Source of the DNA: Hydrogenoanaerobacterium saccharovorans
GTDB lineage: Bacteria > Bacillota > Clostridia > Oscillospirales > Ruminococcaceae
DNA length: 64,000 nt
NCBI RefSeq assembly: GCF_003814745.1
Contig: NZ_RKRD01000003.1
Coordinates: 186,001 to 250,000 of the forward strand
Reading direction: 5' to 3'
Position 1 is the stretch's first letter; each line of letters begins with the position of its first letter. Shown here piece by piece: positions 48,470 through 58,153 of the stretch. A program made the translations under genes and the position numbers. The notes beneath the pieces are model-generated. The model was not told where the DNA came from, ran no database searches, and worked only from the letters and a program-made list of their open reading frames with translations.

Positions 48470-49882
48470 ATGATTAAGTTTGGAACAGGCGGCTGGCGAG
48501 CGATTATCGGGGACGATTTTACTAAGGCAAATGTTCAGCTGCTTACCTGTGCGCTTGCACGAATGATGAAAGATTCGGGTAGTGCAGAAAAAGGTTTTTG
48601 TATTGGATATGACCGCCGTTTTCTCTCGGCAGAGGCGGCAAAATGGGCGGCAGAGGTGATGGCAGGCGAGGGGATTCACTGCAAGGTGCTCGACCGCGAA
48701 GCCCCAACCCCGCTGATTATGTTTACCGTAAAGCAATTGAATCTGGATTACGGTATGGCAATTACCGCCAGCCATAATCCAGCCATTTATAATGGGATTA
48801 AGGTGTTTACTTCCGGCGGAAGAGATGCAGACGAACGTGTCACCGCCGAAATCGAAATGTATATCGCCGACCTTTGCGGAAAGCCAATCAACACAATGAA
48901 TTACAATAAAGCAATCGATTGCGGTACGGTAGAAGAAATCGATTCATTCAACGATTATATCGACAGTATTTTATCTGCGGTAAATACCGAGGCAATTAAG
49001 CAAAGAAGGCTAAAAGTTGCGCTTGACCCGATGTACGGCGTCAGCCAAACCTCACTGCGCACGATATTGCTTACTACACGTTGCGATGTAGAGGTAATCC
49101 ACGAGCGCCACGATACGCTGTTTGGGGGCAGGCTGCCTGCACCCAATGAAGATACTATGAAAAGCCTTGTCAACTACGTGCTTGACCACCATTGCGACCT
49201 TGGTGTTGCAACCGACGGGGACGCTGACAGAATCGGTGTGATCGACGACTGCGGTGAGTTTTTGCACCCCAACCGCATCCTAACCCTGCTGTACTATTAT
49301 CTTGTAAAATACAAGGGCTGGCATGGCCCTGTTGTGCGCAACAATTCCACTACGCATATGCTCGATAAGGTTGCCGAAAGCTTTGGCGAAAAATGCTACG
49401 AAGTGCCCGTAGGGTTTAAGCATGTTTCGGCTAAAATGCGCGAAACCAATGCGGTCATCGGCGGCGAAAGCTCGGGCGGGCTTACGGTGCGCGGGCATAT
49501 TCAGGGCAAAGACGGTATCTATGCCGCGGCTTTGTTGGTTGAAATGGTTGCCGTCACAGGCAAGCGTTTATCCCAACTGTACAAAGAAATTCTCGATACC
49601 TATGGCATTTTGTATACCCATGAAAGCGATTACCGCATGACAGCCGAGTGCAAGCAACAACTTACCAAGCTGCTGTTTGCAGATAAACTGCTGCCGGAGT
49701 TTTCACTGCCTATCGAGCATATTTCATACCTTGACGGCTGCAAAATCTACTTTAAAAACGGGGGATGGATTATCGCTCGCTTTTCGGGTACCGAGCCATT
49801 GCTTCGTGTTTGCTGCGAAATGCAGCAGCAGCATCTTGCCGAGCAAACAGTGCAAACATTGCAAGAGTTTTTGAAATTGTAA
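48470..49882 (+). CDS. Phosphohexomutase (phosphoglucomutase/phosphomannomutase family)
   Basis: A 470-residue alpha-D-phosphohexomutase. The opening is FGTGGWRAIIGDDF, the phosphoserine loop TASHNPAIYNGIK, the metal loop ATDGDADRIGV, the sugar-binding GGESSGG and the phosphate-binding RFSGTEPLLR. It interconverts hexose 1- and 6-phosphates; the exact sugar (glucose, mannose or GlcNAc) is not decided by these motifs. The position right behind a GH94 phosphorylase indicates processing of its sugar 1-phosphate product. The frame also extends upstream to 48407 inside the phosphorylase gene, but ATG 48470 with AGGAG is the sensible start. Confidence 0.9.
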   Translation: MIKFGTGGWRAIIGDDFTKANVQLLTCALARMMKDSGSAEKGFCIGYDRRFLSAEAAKWAAEVMAGEGIHCKVLDREAPTPLIMFTVKQLNLDYGMAITASHNPAIYNGIKVFTSGGRDADERVTAEIEMYIADLCGKPINTMNYNKAIDCGTVEEIDSFNDYIDSILSAVNTEAIKQRRLKVALDPMYGVSQTSLRTILLTTRCDVEVIHERHDTLFGGRLPAPNEDTMKSLVNYVLDHHCDLGVATDGDADRIGVIDDCGEFLHPNRILTLLYYYLVKYKGWHGPVVRNNSTTHMLDKVAESFGEKCYEVPVGFKHVSAKMRETNAVIGGESSGGLTVRGHIQGKDGIYAAALLVEMVAVTGKRLSQLYKEILDTYGILYTHESDYRMTAECKQQLTKLLFADKLLPEFSLPIEHISYLDGCKIYFKNGGWIIARFSGTEPLLRVCCEMQQQHLAEQTVQTLQEFLKL

Positions 49883-49908
49883 AACCCCTTTTTCTCCTTT
49901 CTATATAG

Positions 49909-49968
49909 AAAGAACCTCCGCTCTTTGCTGCAACATTGAATTGCTGTACAAAGGGCGGAGGTTCTTTT
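49909..49968 (+). terminator. Terminator after the phosphohexomutase gene
   Basis: A long stem starting AAAGAACCTCCGC (49909-49921) pairs with GCGGAGGTTCTTTT ending at 49968, with an extended inner stem and a large loop. Confidence 0.85.
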
Positions 49969-50066
49969 GTAGCAATGCCTTTTTAAACCTGTGGTGAATG
50001 CGCTGTCTTGTGTGATATGGAAAATAATAGTATACTCGAATGAAAGAGTACAAGGGGGATGTTGAT

Positions 50067-51821
50067 TTGAATAGGAACCTATGCAAAAAAATGGGGAAGC
50101 CTTCGCTCAAGTGGGAGCTCATTGCCATTGTTTTGGCATGTTGGATTTTGCCGGTACTGATTATTGTGGGGGTACTGGGGTATTACATCAACAACAACAT
50201 CAACAACCAAATTATCAATACCATCAGCACATCGGTGGATAACGCGGTAAAAACAAGTAAAAACCGCATTGAAGCAGCGGTGGCGGCATCGCGCAATGCT
50301 TCGTATGCCCCTACTGTAAAAGCGTCGTACTATGCATATCAAAGTACGGGAGATCATGAGGCTTTATACGGTAAGGTATCCGCGTTTTTGTCGCAGCAAT
50401 ATAAATATGATGATAAATTTCTCACCACCATGCTTTATTACATCGACGCCCCCGACCGTATTTACTATACATATAACGACGGTTATTCCGGCAGCTATTC
50501 CGGTGTACGTAAATACCTGCAGGATGTACACGAAAAAGTGCAAAAGCTCTCTCAGGGGCTGGGTACCAAAGTGGAGTTTCTCAATGTAAACGGCAGTGTC
50601 TATATGGTGCGCAACATCCTCGATTACAACAAGGTGTTTGAACCCTATGCCGTGCTTGTGATGGAACTGAACCCCGATGTGATGTTCGAAGGCATCAAAA
50701 ACGTTGTGTGGGCAACCGATGCCACCATTTGGCTGAACAGCACATCGGTGGTGCTGCGCGGTGATGCATTCGACCTGAATATGAAACGAATTGTTTTTGA
50801 AGAGGGCAGAAGTAATTTTCAAAATTACCGCGGTGTTTCGGTGGTTTCGGGTATGGAGGATTTGCAAATTTGCCGCCTCAGCTACGCGGTGGGGGTAGAC
50901 CGCATTTCATTAATGCGTGAGCTGTCGAGTTTTCAATCTATGTTTATTGGGGTTTTGCTGCTCATTGTTCCTCTGTTGGGGCTTGCAATTTGGTTTTTCT
51001 ATGGTACCATATCGCGCCCGATAAGCAGCTTAATCGGTGCTGCAAGCATCATCGAGCGGGGCGAACTCGGCTATCAAATCAATTCGGATTTTCATAATCG
51101 TGAGTTTCAATACCTAACCGATGCGTTCAATAGTATGTCTGCAAAGCTGAAATACCAGTTCGAACGCATCTACAGCGAAGAGCTTGCCCTGCGAGACGCA
51201 AAAATTATGGCTTTGCAATCACAAATCAATCCGCATTTTCTCAACAATACGCTCGAAATCATCAACTGGGAGGCTCGGCTTGCCGACAATATTAAAGTTT
51301 CGCGTATGATTGAAGCACTTTCTACTATGCTGGATGCAGCGATGGACAGAAAAGGCAAACCTGTGGTGCGCCTTTCGGAAGAGATGATGTATGCGGATGC
51401 ATATTTATATATTATTGCCGAACGTTTGGGCAAGAGGCTTGCTGTAAAAAAAGAAATTGACGAAACGTTACTCGATTGCAAGGTGCCCCGCCTGATTATG
51501 CAGCCGATTATTGAAAATGCGGTAGAGCATGGAGTACAGGCGCAGCAACGAGGCGAAATTATTATACGTATATACAGCGAGCAGGGTAAACTGATTTTGG
51601 AAGTAGAAAACAACGGTACACTAACCCAAGAGGATGAGAAGCACATTGCACAATTGCTTTCATCAGATTATGATGCGAAAGATGAAAACTCCGGCAATTT
51701 GGGTATCAGCAACGTAAACCAAAGGCTTAAAATTATTTACGGCGAAAAAAGCGGGCTTACAATCAAAACAGACAATAATGGACACGTTGTAGCTAAAATA
51801 ATAATAGACTCTGCACAATGA
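50067..51821 (+). CDS. YesM-type sensor histidine kinase
   Basis: About 584 residues. Helix 1 lies near residues 16-38, a 250-residue extracellular sensing domain follows, helix 2 near 296-318, then HAMP, His_kinase motif SQINPHFLNNTLEIINW (about 387-403) and ATPase box PIIENAVEHGVQ near 488, closing NLGISNVNQRLKIIYG. I favour TTG 50067 with AAGGGGG about eight bases upstream; ATG 50040 is possible. It pairs with the AraC-type regulator at the end of the same cluster, and the sugar importer lies between them, so it probably senses an extracellular oligosaccharide. Confidence 0.9.
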   Translation: MNRNLCKKMGKPSLKWELIAIVLACWILPVLIIVGVLGYYINNNINNQIINTISTSVDNAVKTSKNRIEAAVAASRNASYAPTVKASYYAYQSTGDHEALYGKVSAFLSQQYKYDDKFLTTMLYYIDAPDRIYYTYNDGYSGSYSGVRKYLQDVHEKVQKLSQGLGTKVEFLNVNGSVYMVRNILDYNKVFEPYAVLVMELNPDVMFEGIKNVVWATDATIWLNSTSVVLRGDAFDLNMKRIVFEEGRSNFQNYRGVSVVSGMEDLQICRLSYAVGVDRISLMRELSSFQSMFIGVLLLIVPLLGLAIWFFYGTISRPISSLIGAASIIERGELGYQINSDFHNREFQYLTDAFNSMSAKLKYQFERIYSEELALRDAKIMALQSQINPHFLNNTLEIINWEARLADNIKVSRMIEALSTMLDAAMDRKGKPVVRLSEEMMYADAYLYIIAERLGKRLAVKKEIDETLLDCKVPRLIMQPIIENAVEHGVQAQQRGEIIIRIYSEQGKLILEVENNGTLTQEDEKHIAQLLSSDYDAKDENSGNLGISNVNQRLKIIYGEKSGLTIKTDNNGHVVAKIIIDSAQ

Positions 51822-51928
51822 AATACAAGAAATAGCAAGACGGTCTATTATCTTTTAAGGTGTGGCAGTGTAATATAAGAGTTACAAGAGATATCCACCG
51901 AAAGATTAAAATTTATGGAGGTTGTATC

Positions 51929-53245
51929 ATGAAACGAATTATAGCACTGGTACTTGCCATTGTTCTTTCCGCGGCAATGTTTGCGGGTTGTCAGAAAACT
52001 CCGGCGCCCCCCGAGAGTGATGCCGGTTCAAGCACAGCGCCTGCAGTTGGCAATAAGCCCGTTGAACTTACCGTAGTTACTTCTTACGGCGGCGACGACG
52101 GCAATAGGGCAAACTACGAAAATGCGTATAAAGCGTTCGAAGCTGCAAGCGGCAACGTCGTTAAGGACGCATCCGGTACATCCAACGAAGAGTGGAAAGC
52201 CAAAATTATGGCAGACTTCGAAACAGGTGCAGAGCCCGACGTTCTGTTCTATTTCAACGGAAATGACGCTAACAAACTGATTGAAGGCGGCAAGGTTGTA
52301 TCCATTGAAGAAATTCGTAAAGTATATCCCGATTATGCATCCAATATGAAGGATGAAATGATGGGTGCTTCGCCTGTAGACGGCAAAAATTATTCTGTTC
52401 CGGTAAACGGCTACTGGGAAGGGCTTTTCGTCAACAAAAAAGTGCTTGCAGATTGCGGCGTTGAGGTTCCCGGTGCAGATTACACATGGGAGCAGTTTAT
52501 GAAAGACTGCAAAACAATTGCGGACAAGGGCTATACCCCCATTGCCTGTTCTTTGCAAGAGGTTCCTCACTACTGGTTTGAATTTTGCACCTTTAACTTT
52601 GGTACGGTAGCAAACCATGCCACCTTGCCGGCATCTTCTTCCGATGAAGCAGGAAAAGCTTGGGTTAACGGCCTCAACGACATGAAAGCTATGTATGAAG
52701 CAGGGTTCTTCCCCAAAAACACCACCACCGCAACCGACCCTGAAACATTCCAGTTAATGGCAGACAACAAAGCTGCTTTTGCAATCGACGGTTCTTGGAA
52801 GCTCGGTTGGTTTGAAGAAAATGCTGCGAATATCGATGATTTTACCGTTACATACGTACCCGCTAAAAACGACCGCAAAGCAACCGATATGATTGGCGGC
52901 TTATCCATGGGCTACTATATCACCAAAAAAGCTTGGGATGACCCCGAAAAACAGGCAGCTTGTGTGGAGTTTGTAAAAGCAATGACTACCGATGAGGTTG
53001 TGTCTACGTTTGGTGCAACGGCTGTTACCGCTTTGAAGAACGGTACAGCTGTACCCGAAAACGCGAATTCACTTGTAACGGCTGCACTTTCTCTTACAAA
53101 GGGTGCTACCGGTGTGGCCCCTGCGGCACAAGACCTTTTAAATCAGGCAGCACGCAATGCTTTATTTGCAGATGTGAAAAACGTAGTAACAGGCAAAACA
53201 ACAGCAGAAGCATCCGTTGATGCGGCACTTGCAATTAAAGGCTAA
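51929..53245 (+). CDS. Sugar ABC transporter solute-binding lipoprotein
   Basis: A 438-residue family 1 solute-binding protein. Signal peptide with lipobox AMFAGC (Cys at residue 17-18 by my count), a short Ser/Ala/Pro linker, then LTVVTSYGGDDGNRANYENA and the typical PDVLFYFNGNDANKLIEGGK, with a WEQFMKDCKTIADKGYTPIA segment. Two tryptophans in VNGYWEGLFV and DGSWKLGWFEE are usual sugar-stacking features. GGAGG stands before ATG 51929. A hairpin after its stop separates it from the permease genes and may keep its expression higher. Confidence 0.92.
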   Translation: MKRIIALVLAIVLSAAMFAGCQKTPAPPESDAGSSTAPAVGNKPVELTVVTSYGGDDGNRANYENAYKAFEAASGNVVKDASGTSNEEWKAKIMADFETGAEPDVLFYFNGNDANKLIEGGKVVSIEEIRKVYPDYASNMKDEMMGASPVDGKNYSVPVNGYWEGLFVNKKVLADCGVEVPGADYTWEQFMKDCKTIADKGYTPIACSLQEVPHYWFEFCTFNFGTVANHATLPASSSDEAGKAWVNGLNDMKAMYEAGFFPKNTTTATDPETFQLMADNKAAFAIDGSWKLGWFEENAANIDDFTVTYVPAKNDRKATDMIGGLSMGYYITKKAWDDPEKQAACVEFVKAMTTDEVVSTFGATAVTALKNGTAVPENANSLVTAALSLTKGATGVAPAAQDLLNQAARNALFADVKNVVTGKTTAEASVDAALAIKG

Positions 53246-53274
53246 CGTTTCAACAAACAAGAGTGAAGTTGTGC

Positions 53275-53310
53275 AAAACCGGAGAGTTGAATAAAGCTCT
53301 CCGGTTTTTT
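53275..53310 (+). terminator. Intercistronic terminator/attenuator between binding protein and permeases
   Basis: AAAACCGGAGAG (53275-53286) pairs perfectly with CTCTCCGGTTTT (53297-53308), followed by T residues. It lies inside the operon, so partial termination would raise the binding protein over the membrane subunits. Confidence 0.8.
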
Positions 53311-53325
53311 CAAAAGTCAACAAAA

Positions 53326-54252
53326 ATGCATACATCAAAAGAGAGCGGTGAAGCAATGAACTCTATGATTTATAAAAAGAAAGGTCCGCTTGCGGTTTTT
53401 CTTACTCCTGCATTGCTGTTTATGGCTGTATTTCTTTATTACCCTTTTGTGATGAATGTTGTAAACAGTTTTTTTAACATCACCGGGCTTGGTACTGCTG
53501 CCCAGGGCATGAATACCCCTTGGTATCAAAACTATACCAAGCTTTTTACCGACCCTAACATGGCAGCTGCTTTTGGCAATACCATGTTACTTATGATTTT
53601 GACAATTGTGTTTCAGGTTGGATTTGCACTGGTTTTGGCGTTGCTAGTGGATACCATTCGCACGGGTTCGCAATTTTTTCGTACGGTATACTTTTTCCCC
53701 ATCGTAATTTCTGCAACGGCACTGGGTTTGCTATTCAACTTGATATTTTTATATGATGGCGGCATGGTCAATCAATTATTGTTAAAGTTAGGTATAGCTG
53801 ATGCCAATACCTTAATTGATTGGAAGGACGAAGGGCATTACTTATTTACCATGTTCTTACCTGTTATGTGGCAATATGTGGGATTTTATTTCGTGATTAT
53901 TGTAACAGGGCTGAATAATATCTCACCCGATATTTATGAAGCAGCCGAGATCGACGGCGCAGGAGGTTTTAAGCGTGTGCGCTACATTACGCTGCCTTTG
54001 CTGCATAATGTGTTATGCACTTGCTTAGTGCTTGCAGTAACGGGTGCGCTTAAGGTGTTTGATTTGCCATGGGTGATGATGGGCAGAGGCATACCGATGG
54101 ATCGGTCATGGCTTACAGGTACCTATATGTACGAACAAACTTTTAACGTGGGCGATGTTGACTATGGCTCAGCCATTGCCATTGTAATTGTGGTACTGGG
54201 TGTTATAATATCGCAACTTGTCAACCGCGTGCTGAAAGAAAAAGAGTATTGA
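53326..54252 (+). CDS. Sugar ABC permease, MalF class
   Basis: About 308 residues with six helices; the first is LAVFLTPALLFMAVFLYYP. The EAA loop that contacts the ATPase is YEAAEIDGAGGFKRVRYITL. I place the start after the attenuator hairpin, at ATG 53326; ATG 53356 or 53365 are possible, with GCGGTG before 53356. It forms the channel with the next gene. As in the other ABC cluster here, no ATPase gene is present. Confidence 0.9.
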   Translation: MHTSKESGEAMNSMIYKKKGPLAVFLTPALLFMAVFLYYPFVMNVVNSFFNITGLGTAAQGMNTPWYQNYTKLFTDPNMAAAFGNTMLLMILTIVFQVGFALVLALLVDTIRTGSQFFRTVYFFPIVISATALGLLFNLIFLYDGGMVNQLLLKLGIADANTLIDWKDEGHYLFTMFLPVMWQYVGFYFVIIVTGLNNISPDIYEAAEIDGAGGFKRVRYITLPLLHNVLCTCLVLAVTGALKVFDLPWVMMGRGIPMDRSWLTGTYMYEQTFNVGDVDYGSAIAIVIVVLGVIISQLVNRVLKEKEY

Positions 54253-54263
54253 GGAGGGATGTT

Positions 54264-55175
54264 ATGACAGGAATTCAAACTGCAAAGCCGCAGTTAAAGC
54301 AGCTAAAACCGATGCCTGTACATAAGCGAAAGGCTCCTATCGGCAAAATAATCATCTATCTGGTTCTTTCTCTTTGGGCAATCACAACCATGTATCCGTT
54401 TTTTTGGGTTATCATCAACTCGTTTAAAAAGAAGGGGCTCATTCGCTCCGATTCTTTCTCCATCCCAATAGGCGATTCGTTTAGTTTAGATAATTACAGG
54501 ACAGCATTTGAGCGTGTAGATATTTTGGGTGCTTACAAAAACAGCCTGATTATCTCTATTTCGGTTACTCTGGTGGTGGTACTTTTGGCGGGCTTTGCGG
54601 CTTACGGTTTATCCCGCTATAATTTCAAAGGTAAAAATGCAGTTTACTCACTCATCGTCGCAAGCATGATGTTCCCTGTGTTTTCCACCATCATACCCGT
54701 ATTTCGTATGATGTTTTCTTGGAAAATCGCCAATACAGGCAATGTTGGGCTATCGCTGTTCAGCGTAATTTTGCCCCAAATTGCGGGCAATTTAGCGTTT
54801 TCCATCATTGTTTTAATGGGCTTTATCAAAAGTTTGCCGATAGACCTTGAAGAAGCAGCATTTATGGAGGGCTGCAACATCTTCCAGATATTCTTTCGTA
54901 TCATTGTACCAATTACAAAACCATCGTTTGCAACGGTTGCCATCTTTACATTTTTGTGGAGCTATAACGACTTGTTTACGCAGATGTTCTTTTTGCGTTA
55001 TAAAGAATCTTATACCATTACGCTGCTGCTCAACGAAATCAGTTCGCAGGCAGGGGTTAACTACGGTTTGATGACGGCAGCTGTTGTTTTGGTGGTGGTT
55101 CCTGTTTTGATTGTGTACATTTTCTTGCAAAAGAATATAATTAAAGGTATGACAGCGGGTGCAATCAAAGGCTAA
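54264..55175 (+). CDS. Sugar ABC permease, MalG class
   Basis: A 303-residue permease starting at ATG 54264, behind GAGGAGGG. A basic N-terminal tail of about 30 residues is followed by six helices. The EAA loop is EEAAFMEGCNIFQIFFRIIV; the usual DG is replaced by EG. It lies 11 nt behind the first permease and 11 nt ahead of the response regulator, so importer and regulator are one transcript. Confidence 0.9.
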   Translation: MTGIQTAKPQLKQLKPMPVHKRKAPIGKIIIYLVLSLWAITTMYPFFWVIINSFKKKGLIRSDSFSIPIGDSFSLDNYRTAFERVDILGAYKNSLIISISVTLVVVLLAGFAAYGLSRYNFKGKNAVYSLIVASMMFPVFSTIIPVFRMMFSWKIANTGNVGLSLFSVILPQIAGNLAFSIIVLMGFIKSLPIDLEEAAFMEGCNIFQIFFRIIVPITKPSFATVAIFTFLWSYNDLFTQMFFLRYKESYTITLLLNEISSQAGVNYGLMTAAVVLVVVPVLIVYIFLQKNIIKGMTAGAIKG

Positions 55176-55186
55176 GGAGGCAAAAC

Positions 55187-55945
55187 ATGTACAAGGTGTT
55201 GATTGTGGACGATGAATCGATTATTGTAGAGGGGCTTACACGGATTGTTCCGTGGGAACGCTATTGCTGCGAGGTAGTAGGTTCGGCTAATGACGGAGTA
55301 GAGGGCACTTTGGCAATTCGCAAACAAAAACCTGATATCCTGTTTACCGATATTCGTATGCCGGGAAAAGACGGCTTGGGCATGCTTGCCGGAATTAAAT
55401 CGGAGTTCCCCGATATGCAGGTGACGGTGCTCACTGGTTTTCGCGATTTTTCGTATGCACAAGAGGCAATCAAGCTTGGTGTTACGCGCTTTTTGCTCAA
55501 ACCTTCAAAAATGGATGAGCTGGAAGAAGCACTGGACGCAATGACAAGCAATTTGCACAGTTTGTTACATAACAGCAGGCAAACCGCGGTACAGGCGCCA
55601 ACAAATCACAGTGAGGTTGCAAGCAGCTTTATTGTAAGGCAGGCTGTATCTTATATTGAAGAACACTGCAGTGAAAAAATATCATTATGCGATGTCGCCG
55701 ACAAATGCTATGTCAGCCAGTGGCATCTTAGCAAGCTGCTCGGTAAATACACCAATCAAAGCTTTTATGATATCCTCAACGGCGCACGGATCGCAAAGGC
55801 GAAAGAACTGCTGTACAACCCTGCGCTGCGTATCAGCGATATTTCTGAAATGGTTGGGTATATCGATACTGCACATTTTTCTCGGGTTTTTAAAAAGAGC
55901 GAAGGGATTTCTGCCAACGAGTACCGCAATTTAAAAACAGATTGA
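55187..55945 (+). CDS. YesN-type AraC-family response regulator
   Basis: A 252-residue regulator with an N-terminal receiver (YKVLIVDDESIIVEGLTRIV, phospho-acceptor Asp in DILFTDIRMPGKDG, Lys in FLLKPSKMDEL) and a C-terminal AraC double helix-turn-helix (about 150-250, ending SRVFKKSEGISANEYR). The usual long linker of YesN proteins is missing, so it is at the short end of the family. It is the partner of the YesM kinase and should activate the importer and perhaps the neighbouring phosphorylase genes (inference). Confidence 0.92.
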   Translation: MYKVLIVDDESIIVEGLTRIVPWERYCCEVVGSANDGVEGTLAIRKQKPDILFTDIRMPGKDGLGMLAGIKSEFPDMQVTVLTGFRDFSYAQEAIKLGVTRFLLKPSKMDELEEALDAMTSNLHSLLHNSRQTAVQAPTNHSEVASSFIVRQAVSYIEEHCSEKISLCDVADKCYVSQWHLSKLLGKYTNQSFYDILNGARIAKAKELLYNPALRISDISEMVGYIDTAHFSRVFKKSEGISANEYRNLKTD

Positions 55946-55955
55946 TAAACAGAAA

Positions 55956-55984
55956 GAACCTGTATCCATTTTGGATACAGGTTC
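55956..55984. terminator. Bidirectional terminator
   Basis: GAACCTGTATCCA (55956-55968) pairs with TGGATACAGGTTC (55972-55984) around a TTT loop. It separates the importer operon from the convergent M28 peptidase gene. Confidence 0.85.
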
Positions 55985-55986
55985 GA

Positions 55987-58044
55987 TTATTTTATGCAGC
56001 TTTTTAAAAGATGGGCAAGCTTATTTACTGCCTCTGTCTCTTCGACTACTGTGCGAACCAGCAGTTTTTGCTGATTTTGGCGTGCAGCATTCAGCCTTGC
56101 AATTTCATTCTCCAACTTGGGGTTCGGTTGAAGAATTTTTGCATTTAGTGACAGGATGATATCGGATAAGTCTTCTTGCCCAAGCACTCTGCCTGCACCC
56201 CACATCAAACGGTGGGCAGGCTGATGCAGTACATAGTCGCTGAAGTAGCGAAAAACAGCATTTTCAAAGTGGAATGCATACCAGTTGTTATCTATTTCGC
56301 CGATAAACGGGTCAAGTGTGCGGGTAAGGTTGCCCGAAAGCAGAGCATTTAGCGCACCTGCAATACATGCCAAATTATTTTGCGGATGCTGATGCGGGAA
56401 GATGGGTTCATCGTGCCATGTCAGCCGTACAAAAGCGTCTTCTGCAAACTTAAAAGCTTTCAGTAGGGCAGTATTCAGCGGGCGATACCGCTCGTACAGG
56501 GCTTTTGCTGCTGTTTGGTCGCCTTGGTCGAGCGCATGGCTGTATTCGCTGTTAATGTGCCCAACTATTTTGTAAACCGCTTGTGCGTGGGTAATCGCAT
56601 TGTCAAGGGCACGGGTTAAGCCCTCCGATGCCGCACCGCATCCATTCATTTGGGCAGTATCCATACTGTTGCGCAGCGCTGTAAGCTGTACAGAAAAATC
56701 TAAGGGAGCAACTGCACAACGGTCATAGCAAAGCATCAGCATGCCGTACAGGTTGTGGTGAAAATGGTAAGATGGTTCGTCATATGCTTCATCATTATCA
56801 AACTGCGAGTGGTAATGCGTTTGCATAAACCCCCCGGCTGCAAAATCGTTTACCAAAGAGGGGATGCCTGAAATAGCGATAGAAAAATCATCCGACCATG
56901 TCAATACGGGGGAGGCAATGCAGATGCCGTCGGGATATGCTCCCTCTACACGCGGTACCGTCTTTGCAAACTCCGTCAAGTAGGTTTCCAGTTCGTACAC
57001 ACAGCGGATCACATCCTGCGAATCGTGTGCACAGGCGGGGAGCTCGAAATTGATGTTGGCGATGACTTTGCCTGCCCATTCAGGATGAATGCGGAACACT
57101 TGGTTGTATGCACCAACAGACCAATCGTAGCGCGTGTTTGAAACACCCCACTCTTCTGCAGCCATAGCACAGAAAACCAGCGTTTTTTCGGGTTGGTAGC
57201 CGCTGCCAAGCAATGCCTTGGCAATGCCCATCATCAGTGCAACCGCTGCATTGTCGTCCTGAAAGCCGGCAAAGTAAGAATCGTAATGTGCGCTCATTAA
57301 AATCATCGAGTCGGGGTCTTTTCCAATAATCTTGCCTACAATATTATAAGATTTTTGATTCAGCTTTACTTTGGATTTTGCATCAAATTTCACGGTTATG
57401 CAGTTGTTGTTTGTTGCTAACAGGTTTTTGAGCACCGCAGCATCGGCTTTTGACATGGAAAATGCAGCTGCGTTTGCAGGTCCGCAGATATCCTGCGAGT
57501 TGAGCGCGGTGGAATCCACTTGTGCATAACCTTCATCCTGTACGGCAATTACTGCAGCCGCACCCCTTAGGTAAGCCTGATAAGCAGGGTAGTTAATCCA
57601 CCATTCATCACGCTGGTTAATGTCAATAAGCACGAGTTTGCCTCGCACATCTAGGGGAGCAAGATCGCAATAAGTACCTCGCCCTGCATAAACCAGTGTA
57701 AATTGCTGTTCACCTTGGGTATCAAAATTTGTTTGATACCCGCCCAACTCAAAACAACGGCTTAAACCGCTGTTATCGGTAAACGATAGCTTTGCTTTTT
57801 CAAATTCCCAACTGTCCAGCGTAAAGCCATCTTTTGTAACCTCTTGCAAACCAATTTTCTGCATTTCATGGTAAAGCATCTCACCGGTGAGAAATTCTGC
57901 TTCGCTTCCTGCAGTACGATATCCCAGTGCTTGGTTGGATTTAAATTGTTCCATCTTTTTTGCAAGGGTATACGAGTAATTTATATCAACCTGCTCTAAA
58001 AATGAGGACTGAGCCTGAGCAAGTGTTTCAATGCAGTGGTTCAC
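55987..58044 (-). CDS. M28-family metallopeptidase with inserted PA-like domain
   Basis: A 685-residue aminopeptidase-like protein without a signal peptide or membrane helix, so probably cytoplasmic. An insertion resembling a PA domain lies at about 125-225 (VRGKLVLIDINQRD, AAAVIAVQDEG). The zinc site shows in LMSAHYDSYFAGFQDDNAAV (His, bridging Asp), AMAAEEWGVSN (catalytic Glu-Glu), INFELPA and MQTHYHSQFDN. The last 220 residues form a mostly helical region with no recognised domain. I start at GTG 58044 (AAGAG seven bases upstream), as the ATG at 58164 lies inside a terminator. The peptide substrate is unknown. Confidence 0.82.
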   Translation of the reverse strand: MNHCIETLAQAQSSFLEQVDINYSYTLAKKMEQFKSNQALGYRTAGSEAEFLTGEMLYHEMQKIGLQEVTKDGFTLDSWEFEKAKLSFTDNSGLSRCFELGGYQTNFDTQGEQQFTLVYAGRGTYCDLAPLDVRGKLVLIDINQRDEWWINYPAYQAYLRGAAAVIAVQDEGYAQVDSTALNSQDICGPANAAAFSMSKADAAVLKNLLATNNNCITVKFDAKSKVKLNQKSYNIVGKIIGKDPDSMILMSAHYDSYFAGFQDDNAAVALMMGIAKALLGSGYQPEKTLVFCAMAAEEWGVSNTRYDWSVGAYNQVFRIHPEWAGKVIANINFELPACAHDSQDVIRCVYELETYLTEFAKTVPRVEGAYPDGICIASPVLTWSDDFSIAISGIPSLVNDFAAGGFMQTHYHSQFDNDEAYDEPSYHFHHNLYGMLMLCYDRCAVAPLDFSVQLTALRNSMDTAQMNGCGAASEGLTRALDNAITHAQAVYKIVGHINSEYSHALDQGDQTAAKALYERYRPLNTALLKAFKFAEDAFVRLTWHDEPIFPHQHPQNNLACIAGALNALLSGNLTRTLDPFIGEIDNNWYAFHFENAVFRYFSDYVLHQPAHRLMWGAGRVLGQEDLSDIILSLNAKILQPNPKLENEIARLNAARQNQQKLLVRTVVEETEAVNKLAHLLKSCIK

Positions 58045-58153
58045 GTTTTTACATCTCTTTTCTGCATGGTTTAACAGTCTAAGTATATCATTTGCGTCAA
58101 ATGTGTTAAAACACTCTGATAATCTGTGCAGATAATCAATTTGTATAATAATA

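Noticed and set aside
53263..53325. Earlier start of the first permease at 53263
   Set aside because: It would read through the attenuator hairpin, and its first residues look like translated terminator sequence.
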